A stretch of 64,000 nt of DNA from Rhynchopus euleeides (GCA_963210315.1 OY723279.1:1426001-1490000); one strand, 5' to 3'; positions 1 to 10,310 are shown, counted from the stretch's first letter. Program-made: numbers and translations. Notes: a model not told the origin generated them from the sequence alone.

Positions 1-1084
1 AATTTCGATCGATCACTCGTTAGATAACTAGTTAGAAAATAACTAGTTACCTCACTGGTCAAACTAGAAACTAGGGCGCCGTGCACTGCTGCCACCACCA
101 CCACCACCACCACCACCACCACCGCCACCACCACCCCCCGTGCACAGCAGCCGGATCTCTCCCTAAAGATGCCGAGCGAGGAGCGCAACACGCGTGGGAT
201 CTAGTCTAGGCTTTGGGGCAGGGGGGTGTGTGACCCCGGCATGCTCCGAAGGTTGCGGCAGGGGGCTGGCCCGATGCGGTGGTGGTGGAGGTGGTGGAAG
301 TGGGGGATCCTCTGTCGGCGAGAGGCATGCAGCTTCCCTGTTGAGGGTATGAGATGCCCTCAACAGCCAACGGGACCATCATCTGGTGTGGCGAGAGGTT
401 CTCCGCACCCAGGGCATGTGGCCCTGATGGCCAACCCGTCTGCATGCAGCCTCCTCCCCTACTCCTCTGCACCACTGCGATGGGGGGTTTTTTTGGGCAG
501 TGCCCCTCCGCCTCCCCGTCTTGCCGTGCCCTCCCCCCCCTCCCCCACGGCCGGGAGACTTGCCTTTGCTTTCACTCTCTGCAATCAAACCCCCCCCACG
601 GCTTCTGCCGTGAGCAGGCAGCCGCCTGTCGCCATGTCATGTCGAACAAAGGGGGGTAGGGGGGTGTTGGTGGATTCAGGCTGTGATGGGGGCTGGCCTG
701 ACCTGGAGGAGGGGGGGAGCTCGGCTGCACAACTGCCGCCTGCGGTATTGAGGTGCCTTTCTGTGCGCGCAGGTTGTGTGGCGTGGTGTGTTGGAATGGG
801 GGAGATGTGTGTGTGTGGCAGTGGCTGTGCGTAGAACCGTCAACGCTTCAAAACAAACAACGCATGCCCCAAATATGCGGTTGCCGCTGGACGGCACTCT
901 TGCTGACTTCCTACGCCCCCACCCACCCACCCACCCACCCACCCCCTCTCCAATGTTCCTCCTCTTCCTGCCAAACAAACCCTCCGCTACACGCATCCCA
1001 CCCCACCCCACCCCACCCCCTCAGCAAGGCACACAGCCGGGGGTCTCCCTCCTGTACCCCGCCCCCCCCTCTCTCTCTTCCACC
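1..1084. other. Upstream non-coding region
   Basis: I see no supportable gene here. The first 80 bases are AT-rich with repeated CTAGTTA words. A CCA trinucleotide microsatellite follows at about 92-134. The rest is rich in C and G runs. Long open frames on both strands are low-complexity Pro/Gly/Arg translations without recognisable domains. The last 120 bases before the esterase start are pyrimidine-rich and contain AG dinucleotides (ending near 1023 and 1037) that could be trans-splice acceptors; this is inferred from context only. Confidence 0.6.
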
Positions 1085-2608
1085 ATGCTGCGTGCCTCTT
1101 TGGCAGCCGCCACATGGGCGGCTGCGTCTGCTGTTGTCTTCAACGTCAACACCCCGGAGCTTCCAGAGGATGCTGGGGTGTACGTCGCAGGCAGCTTCCA
1201 GGGCTGGAACCCGGGGGACGAGGCGTGGCGCCTCACACGCGCCAGCAGCACGCTCTACACCATCACAATCCCCGACACGGCATTTGCCGGCGAGGCCACA
1301 TCGCAGTTCAAATTCACACGCGGCTCCTGGCCCCTCGTGGAGAAGTCCGCCGGGGGAGGCGACGTCCCCAACAGGGAGTATTCCTTTGGCGTGGACCCCG
1401 ACCCCGCCACCTTCACTGTGGAGAGCTTCCCGTCCCCGGCAACGCCTGCACCCACCACGGGGCCTAACCCTGTCTTCACGGTGACGGTCCCCTCCGGCAC
1501 ACCCGAGGGCCTGTCGGTCTACCTTGCAGGCGCACCCAACGGCTGGACTGCCGCCGACCCTGCCTACCGCTTTGAGCTGGTCGGGGGCCTGACGCATAGG
1601 CTGGAGCTCGACGCTGCTGCGATCGGCGGGTCGGCGTTTTCCTTCAAATTCACCCTGGGATCGTGGGATCGGGTCGAGAAGAGCGCCGACGGCAGCGACG
1701 CCCCGAACCGGGTGTACACACCCGGGGCCGACCCGGTCGAGGCGGCCTTCACAGTGCAGGCCTGGGGGTCACCCCCCGCCCCCACCGCACCGGCAACCGC
1801 CACGGGGGACATCACCTACCACCAGGTGTACGCGCCGACATCCAAGGCACCGCGCGGGCTTGCTGTCTACTTGCCCCCCGGGTATGCAGAGACGAGGCAC
1901 CGCTACCCCGTGCTGTATCTGCTGGATGGGGAGAATGTCTTCGACGAGGCGACGGCGTCGGATGCTGCGGAGTGGGGTGTCGATGAGACGCTCGAGCTGA
2001 TGTCCTCGCAGAGCCCCTTCAGGGGTGCCATCGTGGTGGCGATCGACAGCGCCGGGGGTGCGGCAGCGAGAGCCGCAGAGTATTCCCCGTTCAACATCAC
2101 CTACGGCGGGTCCGCGGTTGCGGGGGTGGGTGCGCAGTTCCTCTCCTTCCTGGTGGACGGGGTGAAGCCGTTCATCGATGCGTCGTTCCGCACCCAGCGC
2201 GGCGACCTGTCCCTGGGAGGGAGCGGGCTCGGCGCCACCTTCAGCATCTGGGCAGCTTTGGAGCGTGCAGATGTGTTCACCTGGGCCCTCGCCCTGTCGC
2301 CCTACCTCCCCGAGTCTGACTTCGGCACCCAGATGCTCGACTACATCCGGGGAACCCCCAAAGCGAAGGCCTCCAGCCTCCTCCTCTATATGGACCACGG
2401 GGATGCGGAGCTGGTGTTCGGCGCCAGCACCGCCCTGGCAAACGCAGCCCAGGATGCCGCAGCGGAGCTTGCCAAGGTGCTGCCGGAGGGGAGGATGTCG
2501 TTCTCCCTCGTGGAGGGCGGCACGCACAGCCCTGAGTCCTGGGGGCCCCGCTTTGCCAACGCGACGCAGTGGGTCTACAGCGACCAGTTTGGGTGCGGGG
2601 AGGTGTGA
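1085..2608 (+). CDS. Secreted esterase with two N-terminal starch-binding-like domains
   Basis: This is a single-exon gene of 507 aa. The open frame extends further upstream, but the ATG at 1085 (context CACC-ATG) begins a clear hydrophobic signal peptide (about residues 1-19). Two tandem domains of about 100 residues follow (about 20-120 and 130-230). Each has the CBM20/CBM48-type pattern VYVAGSFQGW / VYLAGAPNGW and ends in FKFTRGSW..VEK and PNR. The C-terminal half is an alpha/beta-hydrolase of the esterase-D/feruloyl-esterase family (PF00756), with VLYLLDGENVFD, a nucleophile motif GGSGLG (Ser380), an acidic residue in YMDHGD (Asp437 or Asp440) and His481 in GGTHS. The catalytic triad therefore looks intact. 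Expected role: hydrolysis of an ester on a polysaccharide outside the cell or in a secretory compartment; the substrate is unknown. The architecture resembles bacterial (Bacteroidetes-type) esterases, so lateral transfer is possible. Confidence 0.9.
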   Translation: MLRASLAAATWAAASAVVFNVNTPELPEDAGVYVAGSFQGWNPGDEAWRLTRASSTLYTITIPDTAFAGEATSQFKFTRGSWPLVEKSAGGGDVPNREYSFGVDPDPATFTVESFPSPATPAPTTGPNPVFTVTVPSGTPEGLSVYLAGAPNGWTAADPAYRFELVGGLTHRLELDAAAIGGSAFSFKFTLGSWDRVEKSADGSDAPNRVYTPGADPVEAAFTVQAWGSPPAPTAPATATGDITYHQVYAPTSKAPRGLAVYLPPGYAETRHRYPVLYLLDGENVFDEATASDAAEWGVDETLELMSSQSPFRGAIVVAIDSAGGAAARAAEYSPFNITYGGSAVAGVGAQFLSFLVDGVKPFIDASFRTQRGDLSLGGSGLGATFSIWAALERADVFTWALALSPYLPESDFGTQMLDYIRGTPKAKASSLLLYMDHGDAELVFGASTALANAAQDAAAELAKVLPEGRMSFSLVEGGTHSPESWGPRFANATQWVYSDQFGCGEV

Positions 2609-3085
2609 AAAGGGAGAGAGTCGAAGAATATGATGTGCGTATGGAGGTGTGGTGTGGCGGCATGGATCGTATCGAAAGAAAGCGGGTGTGTGTTTGTGGT
2701 GACCGCGTTTTGTGTGGGGTGTGGGAGATCCTGCGCGGATCAGAGCCCACCCCCGCCATCTCTACGTCACAGCGGAGGCCCCATGTGTGTGGTCTCAGCA
2801 GGGGGGGGTCGTGTGTTGTGGCAGTGGCAGCGTGGCGTTTTTCAAAACCCTTGGGTTGGAAGTGGTGGAAAAAGTGGGTTGATGGCCTCGACCTAAAAGG
2901 CCCTACCATGTCTGAGCACCACCATGGGAGGTGTGTGCCTCTGTGGGCAGGGGGGTTTGCATCAAGGTCAAGCCCTTCCCCCACCCTCCCGCACCTACTT
3001 TCTTTGTACAGCTGCCGTTGTGTGTGTGTGTTTGCAGTGAGGGTTCGCATCAATAGCAGTGTGGTGCTCGGTGGTGTGTGCTCTC

Positions 3086-3124
<39 letters not shown>

Positions 3125-3446
3125 CAGCTTCTCATGTATGGGTGGCGATCGCATCGTTTCAATATTCCCCTCACCCTCCCCCGCCTGACGGTCCACCAAG
3201 GCAAAAAATATCATCAGAGTGATCTGTGCGTGCCTCTCTCTGCATGCACTCCCCCCAATCCCCCACCCCCCCAGGCAGTGCTTGCTGAATACGCGTCTTC
3301 TGCGGAAAATCCAAAATCTGATACGTGCGTGCCTGTGAATAAGCATGTGATGCTCGTATTCAGCGGGCACTGCCTAGCCTTAGGCGAGGTAGCTGTCAGA
3401 GTTCGCTAACGCTTGCGTGTGGTGTGGGTGTCCCGCTTGCCGCGAC
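2609..3446. other. Intergenic region with CT microsatellite and foldback element
   Basis: No gene is supported. It holds the 3' flank of the esterase, a CT dinucleotide run at about 3089-3121 and a small foldback element at 3273-3375, described separately. Confidence 0.5.
3273..3375. repeat. Small foldback element (MITE-like, ~103 bp)
   Basis: The ends form an inverted repeat: AGGCAGTGCTTGCTGAATACG on the left and the complement of CGTATTCAGCGGGCACTGCCT on the right. The arms differ at only two central bases. There is no coding potential inside. I could not define a target-site duplication. Confidence 0.6.
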
Positions 3447-5633
3447 ATGCTGTGTGCGGGGGACGCTCCTGTCTCCCAACAAGGTGCTCGTCAGGCGCGA
3501 TAGGGGGGAAGTGTGCTAGGTGTTTGCCGACACACATGCGCAGATGCAGAGGTGGTCAACATCTGGGACCCGTGGCGGCAGCCCGAGCCGTGGCACGAGG
3601 ATGGGCGGCTGCGGTGCACGTGGCTGGAGGCGACGAACAACCGGACGTGCCCTGCGATGAACGGCGCAACCACCCCAGAGGGCTCGCTGACCGCCATGCG
3701 GGCCACGGCGCTGTTCATCTACCCTGTGACAGCGGCCGCACGCCCCATCGTGCTCGGGTGCGCCTTTGCAGGTGTGCTGAAGGACTCGTGGCTGTACATC
3801 CTGCAGGCAGCGGTGGGGATGTGCTCCACCTTAGTGTTTGCCGTGCTGTCGGGCATAGCACAGCCTGTGCTGCAGGGCGGCGATGACGCAGACGGCTGGG
3901 TGGTGATCTGCGCCCTCCCTTCTGTGGTGTGGCTTGCAGTCCGTGTCGAGTTTATATTCTGTACCGCACAGCTCGGTCTGACGGAGTGTCTCAGATCTTC
4001 TTACGGCGAGTTCGTCGACTTGTTTCTGGGATCGGCTACATATTGCATACCGATCTTTATCGGGGTGTACTCTTTGATCAAGAAGGACGTGTCGTATGGC
4101 TGGCTGTACCTTGTGTGCCTTCTGCCACAGGTAGTCGCCAGGAAGATGATCATATTTCCGTCACCAGCGATGGTGTTTATCTTGCTGGATTTCGCGATCT
4201 GGACCATCGTTTACTACGCATTCTACGACAGCTACTTCCAATCGTTTGTGATGGACAGCACCTGGCCCACCTTCCTCGGCCTGCGTGTGCTCTTCCCTGT
4301 GCTGATGCCTATTATCCTCCTCGCATCTCTGGGCAACAACACCTTGTGGCGCGACATCCTGAGGCGACACCGCGAACCAGAGGGTGCGCCACCTCACTAC
4401 GACACCCCTCCACACTACTGCAAACCGGAGGAAGGCGGCTACGAAAGCTGTCCCGAATGCACAGATGAGGAAGCTGCCCTGCGCGACGCAGCAGACGGGG
4501 TGCCACTGCACCTGCACCTGCCCAACGGTGAGCTGGTGCCGGTTGAGCTGGCCAGCGACGCCACACTCGGGGTGCTCCGCCTGCGTGCCGCAGACGCCCT
4601 CAAGGTGGGCCGCATGGAAGTGCGGGTGCGGCTCGCCCTCCGTGGTGAGACTGTTGCCGAGTCCAACGCCACGCCACTGCACGACGTGGCAGGGCTGGAG
4701 GCGGGTGCCACTGTGGATGTGCACACCAAACCACGCTTGGAGCCCGGAGCTTCTCCCGACCTCCAATCATTATACGATGCCTGGGAGGTGGCCTGTCAGG
4801 AGGACAACGTGCAGGATGCATGGCGTGTGCTTGCCGACATACCATCGCGTGCCCTGCATTCGGACGACTGCGGTTTGCTGAACACGCTGTCCCACCATTA
4901 CGTTACCCACGGCTGCAGCGGTGTGGTGTGCTGCGCCCTGATGGAGGGGAACCTCATGAGTGCAGCAGCGACAGTGCGGGCTCTGTTGCGCACCCGGGAG
5001 GACTCAGCCTTGCGTGTCATCCAAGAGTCAGGCGTGCTGGACAGGCATGGCATGTATGCTGCGTTTCATCACCTCCTGCAGCGCGCCGGCCCGCAAGAGT
5101 ACCTGGAGTTCGCTGTCAAGTGCCCAGGATTTCTCGAGAGCACCGCATGCGATCACAACTTCATCGTCGTGCATGTGGGGAATCGTGGCAAGCCATTCAA
5201 TGGAAACTTCGCGTCCCTGTGGAAGGATCTGCACGAGGCGGGGTGGCGGGCAACACCCTCTGCAGTGCAGCAGGCAGGCGAGCTGCAGGACTGGTTCCTC
5301 GAATTCAAGATGCTCACACCCCTGCTGTTGGCTGACGAGGTGAGTCTGCGCGATTTGCCACACTTCGGCCGTGCCCTGTGGTGCCTTCTGCTGTACGCAT
5401 GCCTTGCAGGTGCAGCCATCGCCATGCACGCGACACTCGGCACGCAGGGAGCGGATCCGACAGGCGGGTGGCTGTTCGTGGCCTTCCTCTGTGTTGCCAG
5501 TGTGACCATCGGAGTCGAGCTGGTGCCGGAGTGGGTGCGGTGGCTGGTGCCGGAGTGGGTGCGGTGGCAGGTACGTCGCGTGACCTGTTTGAGATGCTTG
5601 CCTGTGGGGTACGGTAGGAGCTGGGTGTGGTAA
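3447..5633 (+). CDS. Multi-pass membrane protein with a ubiquitin-like domain
   Basis: Unrecognised protein, 708 aa in my model. The long frame has no good ATG near its start, so I propose a short first exon (ATG at 3447, ending 3483), a 60-nt intron 3484-3543 (GTGCTC...GCGCAG, phase 1) and a second exon from 3544. Six or seven hydrophobic segments lie at about residues 73-275. A ubiquitin-like beta-grasp pattern follows at about 330-410 (LHLHLPNGELVPVEL ... GLEAGATVDVH). A helical, possibly ankyrin-like region spans about 415-610, and two further membrane spans lie at about 620-675. A 27-bp tandem duplication encodes VPEWVRW twice near the C-terminus. The duplication ends at CAG|GTACGT (5570), a good donor, so the true last exon may lie elsewhere and the final 20 codons may be intron. 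The start and 3' end are uncertain. Confidence 0.65.
3484..3543 (+). other. Predicted 60-nt intron
   Basis: The GT at 3484 and AG at 3543 join in phase 1 and give an ATG-initiated protein. The donor GTGCTC is weak compared with the GTATG donors elsewhere in the window. Confidence 0.4.
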
Positions 5634-5656
5634 TGAATCTACAGTCCGGGCGCTAA

Positions 5657-6443
5657 AATATGAGGTTTTTAATTAGTGAAGTGCGCGAAAAAAAATTAAT
5701 TCATCACTAATTAGAAAATTCGTTAATCGTAGGCCGGCCAATCCCGCGAGCCCCTTCTCGCCCATCACACTCCCGGCTGCCGGCTGGGAGGGCCGCCCTT
5801 GCGGCGGCACAGGATGCTCGGGAGAAGGAGACAGACGCCCAGGTCATCGCCATTGCCGAACCAGTCACAGGCCCAACCGCAGCAAAGCCGGCAGGCAAGA
5901 GCGCTGCGAAGCCCGCACCCAAGCGCGGTCCAGGCCGTCCCCCCAAATCGGCAAAGCCACCCTCGAAGGGTCAGCCAACCCTGTTTGCGTTCACGAATAA
6001 GAGGAAGAATGGGGGTGCACCAGCCGAGAAATCGGCAAGGACGGCAGTCGCCCAGACTGCGCCGGCTGCTGCTCAACAGCAAAAAGACTAGAAGTCTTCC
6101 CCTCGCTGTCCTCCCTTCCTGTCCCCTGCCTGTGAATATGACAAAATAGACACTTGTTCAACCCTTGTTTGCCGCCAGCAGCCCTACCCCTGCGCGGTTT
6201 GTTTGCCCTAGATCACTGTGTAACTTGATCGTGGACGTGTTTGTAGCGCGAGCCTGAAGAAGCAACAGCAGAACCACTGCGCTCGGCAGACACCTCCCCC
6301 CTGATCGCCCCTCTCCACAATGCCAGAAGTAGCGTACCGTGGGATGCAACAAATCGGGGGGAAAATAAATAATTACCCCCCCCCCCCCATCACCACCCAC
6401 CCGCTTGAAAATAATTATTCACTAATTAAAACCCCGCATCATT
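5657..6443. mobile_element. TIR-bounded non-autonomous element carrying a gene fragment
   Basis: The left end reads ATGAGGTTTTTAATTAGTGAA (from about 5660). The right end is the near-complement, TTCACTAATTAAAACCCCGCAT (from 6418). The AT-rich ends contrast with a GC-rich interior. The interior contains an open frame (about 5771-6091) with an AT-hook and a PIP-like motif, listed separately. No transposase is present. The left end lies only about 25 bp after the last stop codon of the preceding membrane-protein gene. Confidence 0.55.
5771..6091 (+). pseudogene. Captured C-terminal fragment with AT-hook and PIP-box-like motif
   Basis: The open frame has no ATG and ends with TAG at 6089-6091. 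It translates to an Ala/Lys/Pro-rich tail with KRGPGRPPKSAK (a typical AT-hook GRP core) followed by GQPTLFAFTNKRK. The latter resembles a PCNA-interacting (PIP) box, Q-x-x-L-x-x-F, in a basic context. Codon use is coding-like and the frame is clean over about 100 codons. It sits inside a TIR element, so I read it as a captured terminal exon of a DNA-replication or chromatin protein. It could instead be the last exon of an unseen gene. Confidence 0.4.
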
Positions 6444-6468
6444 AAAAAAAGTCGCTTTATCGGCCTAT

Positions 6469-6857
6469 TACCGTATTCGGAAAAATACTGGAACGGAATA
6501 ATGTTCCAAGTTCCGGCCGAGACCCCATCTGTTCCAGTTATTTTCCGTTCCAGAATTGTTTTGGGGGGTCTGCGCGGACTTGGCCGTTTTCTGAGAGTCG
6601 GGTACTTTCCCAAGGGTATGTTGGGCCCACCATCCTCCACCATGGCATGGGGTGGGGTGAGGTGGGATTTCGGACATGTGCCCCAAAAACTGACAAGTAC
6701 CCGTCAATTTCCCCCATATTCTAATTCTGGAACGGAAAAATACTGGAACGGAATAATGTTCCAAGTTTCGAAAATCCGGGTTTGTTCCAGTTATTTTCCG
6801 TTCCAGAAAAAATCCGTTCCAGCATTTTTCCGTTCCAGTATTTTTCCGAATACGGTA
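6469..6857. mobile_element. TA-flanked foldback element, CCGTATTCGG termini
   Basis: 389 bp, starting TACCGTATTCGGAAAAATAC and ending in the exact complement, with TA at both ends as the probable target duplication. The interior is made of further inverted copies of GGAACGGAATAATG and TTCCGTTCCAG, so most of the element can fold on itself. No transposase. It belongs with the nested elements at 15525-16338 and 55111-55443, which share CCGTA-x-x-CG termini and TA flanks. Confidence 0.75.
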
Positions 6858-8165
6858 ATTAGCGACCGGACTGTAAGCTAATTGTTTCGAACAGTGTGCT
6901 TTTTTTTGGGCCCCCGTGTCTCGACGGTTCTCGATCCCGCCTGCAAGCCCCCAAGCAGCCCCACTGGTGAGTGGGGGGGGTGGGGTGGTGCTGTTCCTAG
7001 CTTCCGTTTGCCTGGCCATACGGTGGCGTTGCCTGTTGTCGCTTTCTCCCCCCCCCCCCCCTTTCCGTGTTTGTTGAGTTTGCCTGACCAGATAACGGGA
7101 CAGTGCTGACACACACACACACACATCGTGTCTTGTGTTGCCTGATTTTGGTGGGGCAACATCATCAGAGCCCGCTCGGCGCGGCCCGCGCTAAACAAAC
7201 CCCAGCTTAACGTGTGATTGCGTGTGGCGTACATATTTTAACCCTATGGGCGGCAATCCCGCAAACCCGGCGTTCGCCAGTGAACGGGATGCACGCCCCT
7301 CCCCCCCCCCCCCCCCCCCCCCCAGCCTCTGTGCTTGCGTGTGTGTCTTGGTAAGTTGGGGGAGGGAGTGGGGAGGGGAGGGGGGGGTCGTTATCTTCCC
7401 CCTGGTGAGGTGTAATGAACCCCAGCCTAGGCCTGCGCGTGTCTCCGAGGTCTAGTGGAGCCTCCAGGCCGCGCCCTAGCAGTCGTTGATCTCACCCGTC
7501 ATCCATCGTACCGCCTCCCCCCGTCCCCCCGATTCCCATTTCTCGGGTTTTGCCCCGAAAGTTATGCATTCCCCTGCCCTATTGTCGCATCAATGTGGGA
7601 GAGAGAGAGGAGGGGGGGGGGGGGAGAGGGGGGGGCCTTGGTTGTCCTCCTGCGGGCATCGGCGGCATCTTCAGCCATCCGCGCGCTGCACTTTGCTGTG
7701 CCCGGTCGCCGTGTTGCGTGTTGCCTTCCTTTGCCTATGCACGGGGTGTGCGCAGCCCATCCACAGAACCCTCTCTCATCAGCCCGGGTGTCACGGACTC
7801 AACAGACAGATGGGCAGACAGATCAGCGGTGCCGTCTCCATCATCTGATTGGAGTTTGCTTTTCTGCAGAACAGAACAGCCCTTGGCTGTTTGTCGCAGG
7901 GGTACGGTGACTTCTCTGAGGAAATCAGCCACCTCCCCACCCCCCACCCCCTCAATTATTCGGCCTCCCGGCTCGCCAAAGCCGCCGTTTTCCAAGCCCC
8001 TCAACTATTTGACCCCCACCCAGTCGCAGTGGAGAGGCATCATCTGAAAACTCTCGTTTTGCCACCACCAAGTTACCACTAAACCCACCAATCACAGGGG
8101 GCAAAAGTCAGGTGGTAAATACTGGTTTCAAACTAACACAGGCACGGCCAATCATCGCCGAAGCA
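6858..8165. other. Intergenic region
   Basis: I see no supportable gene. It contains long homopolymers (a C run at about 7299-7323 and G runs near 7612-7636), a CA microsatellite near 7109-7125 and low-complexity open frames. Just before the next gene, a branch-point-like CTAAC lies immediately before ACAG near 8141, a plausible splice acceptor. Confidence 0.5.
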
Positions 8166-10310
8166 ATGGAGGTGTTCCTGAAGGACACACTGTGTGGGGA
8201 GCAGCATGCGGTGCACATCGGGGAGAGCGACACGGCGGTTCAGCTCAAGGCAAAGGCACTCGACGTGGTGTTCGGGTCGCCTGCTGACATGCTTCTCGAG
8301 GACGTGGAGCTGTCGGTGGATGGGGAGGTGCTCGACGACAGCACGTCTCTGTGCGGTGCCGCAGGTGTGTCGCAGGGGTGCTGCATCGACGTGGCGCTGT
8401 CGGGTGCTCGCTTCGTTGAGGTGTTGGAGAAGCAAAGGCGTGACGACCCGGATGGGTCTGGCGTTGACATCAACACCATCCCTCCCTGGGCACGGCGTCT
8501 GCGCGACGTGGCGCTTGCGGTGGTGCAGTGTGACAGCGATGCGTTACAATACCTGGGTGAGTCATTCCGCAGTGACAAAGATATCGTCACCGCAGCGATT
8601 TGCAGCGATAGTTACATATTTCGCACCGACTCCGACGTCCTTCAATACGCTTCTGAAGACCTGCGTGGGGACGAGGACGTGGTGCTGATGTCTCTAAATA
8701 TCGAGTTTGCATCCCCTTCCCTGCTCAGCAACAAACCCTTCGTCCTCATCGCCGTGCAGCGCTGGCATTGGGCATTGCGGCATGTCGATGCAGCGCTGCA
8801 GGCCGACAGGGAGGTGGTCATGTCGGCTGTCCAAACCTACGGTGGAACACTCGAACACGCCAGCGAATCCCTCCGCAACGACAGGCAGGTCGTGATGGCC
8901 GCAGGCCAGGGTCTCCAGCACGCAAATGCTGCGCTGCGCAACGACAAAGAGCTTGTTCTCCATGCCGTCCGGATGGGATACTCTGATTTGGGATCCCTGT
9001 GTATGGACAGAGATGTGGTGCTGAACGCGGTTCGCCTGCGTGGAGTGACCGCCTTCGTAAAGGCACCTGCCGCACTGCGCCACGACGCGGAGTTCCAACG
9101 CGAAGCTGTGCTGTGGCACGGTGATATTTTGGCGTGTGTCCCCGAGATAGTTCAGCCGGGCTCAGATGGGCCGCTTCACCAAGACCGAGACCTTGTGCTT
9201 GCAGCTGTCGAGATCTCGCCCATAGCACTCGAACACGCGCACCCTTCCCTGCGGGGCGACAGGGAGGTGGTGCTGGCTGCGATGAGCAGCAGAGGGTGGT
9301 ATCAGGACACCGCACTGAGCTGTGCACCTTCACACCTAAAGCAGGACGAGAAGATAGTGCTGGCAGGTGTGCGGCGTAACCCTTCCGTGCTTCAAGAAGC
9401 AGACGACTCGCTGCGCAACAACAGAGACTTCGTGATGCGGTGTGTCAAGCTGCAGGGACGTGCCTTGGAGCACGCCGACCCCTCCGTTGGGAGCGACAGG
9501 GAGGTGCAGCTTGCTGCGGTGGCACAGGACCCGTGTGCATTGAGATGGTGCGATGCTTCTTTACGCAGCGACAGGGATGTGATCCTCACAGCCGTGCGGA
9601 AGAAGGGTGATGCTTTGGAGCATGCTTCAGACAACCTGCGCAGCGATCGTGAGGTCGTGCTTGCTGCTGTGAGGTCGTCGGGTCGTGCACTCAAATATGC
9701 GAATGTGGCGTTCCACAAGGACGAAGAGGTGGTGCTCGCAGCCACGCGCGGTCTCGGAGAGGCACTTGCACACGCCCACCATTCGCTACTCAGCAACAGA
9801 GGTTTCATGATTTCAGCCGTACGCAAGTGCGGGTGTGCTCTCCGCTACGCTAGGGCTTCACTGTGCCGTGACAAGGAGCTTCAACTTACTGCCGCCTTGC
9901 AGGACGGGAGGGCGCTGCAGTATGCTGACCCTTCACTGCGAAGCGACAGGTCGGTTGTGCTGCAAGCAGCTCGCGCAAACGGCGGTGCACTGCAGTTCGC
10001 CGATCCTGTGTTTTGTGGTGACGAGGAGGTGGTCCTCGCAGCCGTGACGAGTTGCGGCTACGCGCTGCGCTTCGCCCACAACACACTGTGGAACAAGCGT
10101 GAGGTGGTGCTGGCAGCTGTACGCCAGGAGGGACGTGCCCTGCAGTACGCCCCCACAGCGCTCTGCACTGACAAGGAGGTGGTGCTGGCGGCTGTGCGTG
10201 CCAACCCAAACGCCTTCCTCCACGCGTCTGCCCCGCTGCGCCGCGACAGCGACGTCGTTGCTGCCGCCTTCCCTGAGCTGCATCACAACAAGAGACGCCG
10301 CTGCCTCTGA
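8166..10310 (+). CDS. Ubiquitin-like domain protein with ~23 DUF4116-type repeats
   Basis: 714 aa, single exon from the ATG at 8166. The frame is open slightly further upstream, but that part holds a CTAACACAG acceptor-like sequence, so I start at the ATG. Residues 1-80 have a ubiquitin-like pattern (MEVFLKDTLCGEQHAVHI ... LSVDGEVLDDSTSL ... GVSQGCCIDV). The rest, from about residue 110, is a tandem array in which D-(R/K)-E-V-V-L-A-A-V recurs about 23 times at 20-30-residue spacing, each followed by ALQYA or a similar phrase. This is the DUF4116 pattern known from many protists; its function is unknown. Ubiquitin-like plus solenoid architecture suggests an adaptor, but that is inference. Repeat units differ enough to be an old array. 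Confidence 0.9.
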   Translation: MEVFLKDTLCGEQHAVHIGESDTAVQLKAKALDVVFGSPADMLLEDVELSVDGEVLDDSTSLCGAAGVSQGCCIDVALSGARFVEVLEKQRRDDPDGSGVDINTIPPWARRLRDVALAVVQCDSDALQYLGESFRSDKDIVTAAICSDSYIFRTDSDVLQYASEDLRGDEDVVLMSLNIEFASPSLLSNKPFVLIAVQRWHWALRHVDAALQADREVVMSAVQTYGGTLEHASESLRNDRQVVMAAGQGLQHANAALRNDKELVLHAVRMGYSDLGSLCMDRDVVLNAVRLRGVTAFVKAPAALRHDAEFQREAVLWHGDILACVPEIVQPGSDGPLHQDRDLVLAAVEISPIALEHAHPSLRGDREVVLAAMSSRGWYQDTALSCAPSHLKQDEKIVLAGVRRNPSVLQEADDSLRNNRDFVMRCVKLQGRALEHADPSVGSDREVQLAAVAQDPCALRWCDASLRSDRDVILTAVRKKGDALEHASDNLRSDREVVLAAVRSSGRALKYANVAFHKDEEVVLAATRGLGEALAHAHHSLLSNRGFMISAVRKCGCALRYARASLCRDKELQLTAALQDGRALQYADPSLRSDRSVVLQAARANGGALQFADPVFCGDEEVVLAAVTSCGYALRFAHNTLWNKREVVLAAVRQEGRALQYAPTALCTDKEVVLAAVRANPNAFLHASAPLRRDSDVVAAAFPELHHNKRRRCL

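Noticed and set aside
226-834. Long open frame near the window start
   Set aside because: Pro/Gly/Arg/Cys-rich translation with no domain and no splice context. GC-rich sequence gives such frames often, and overlapping frames on the other strand are equally long.
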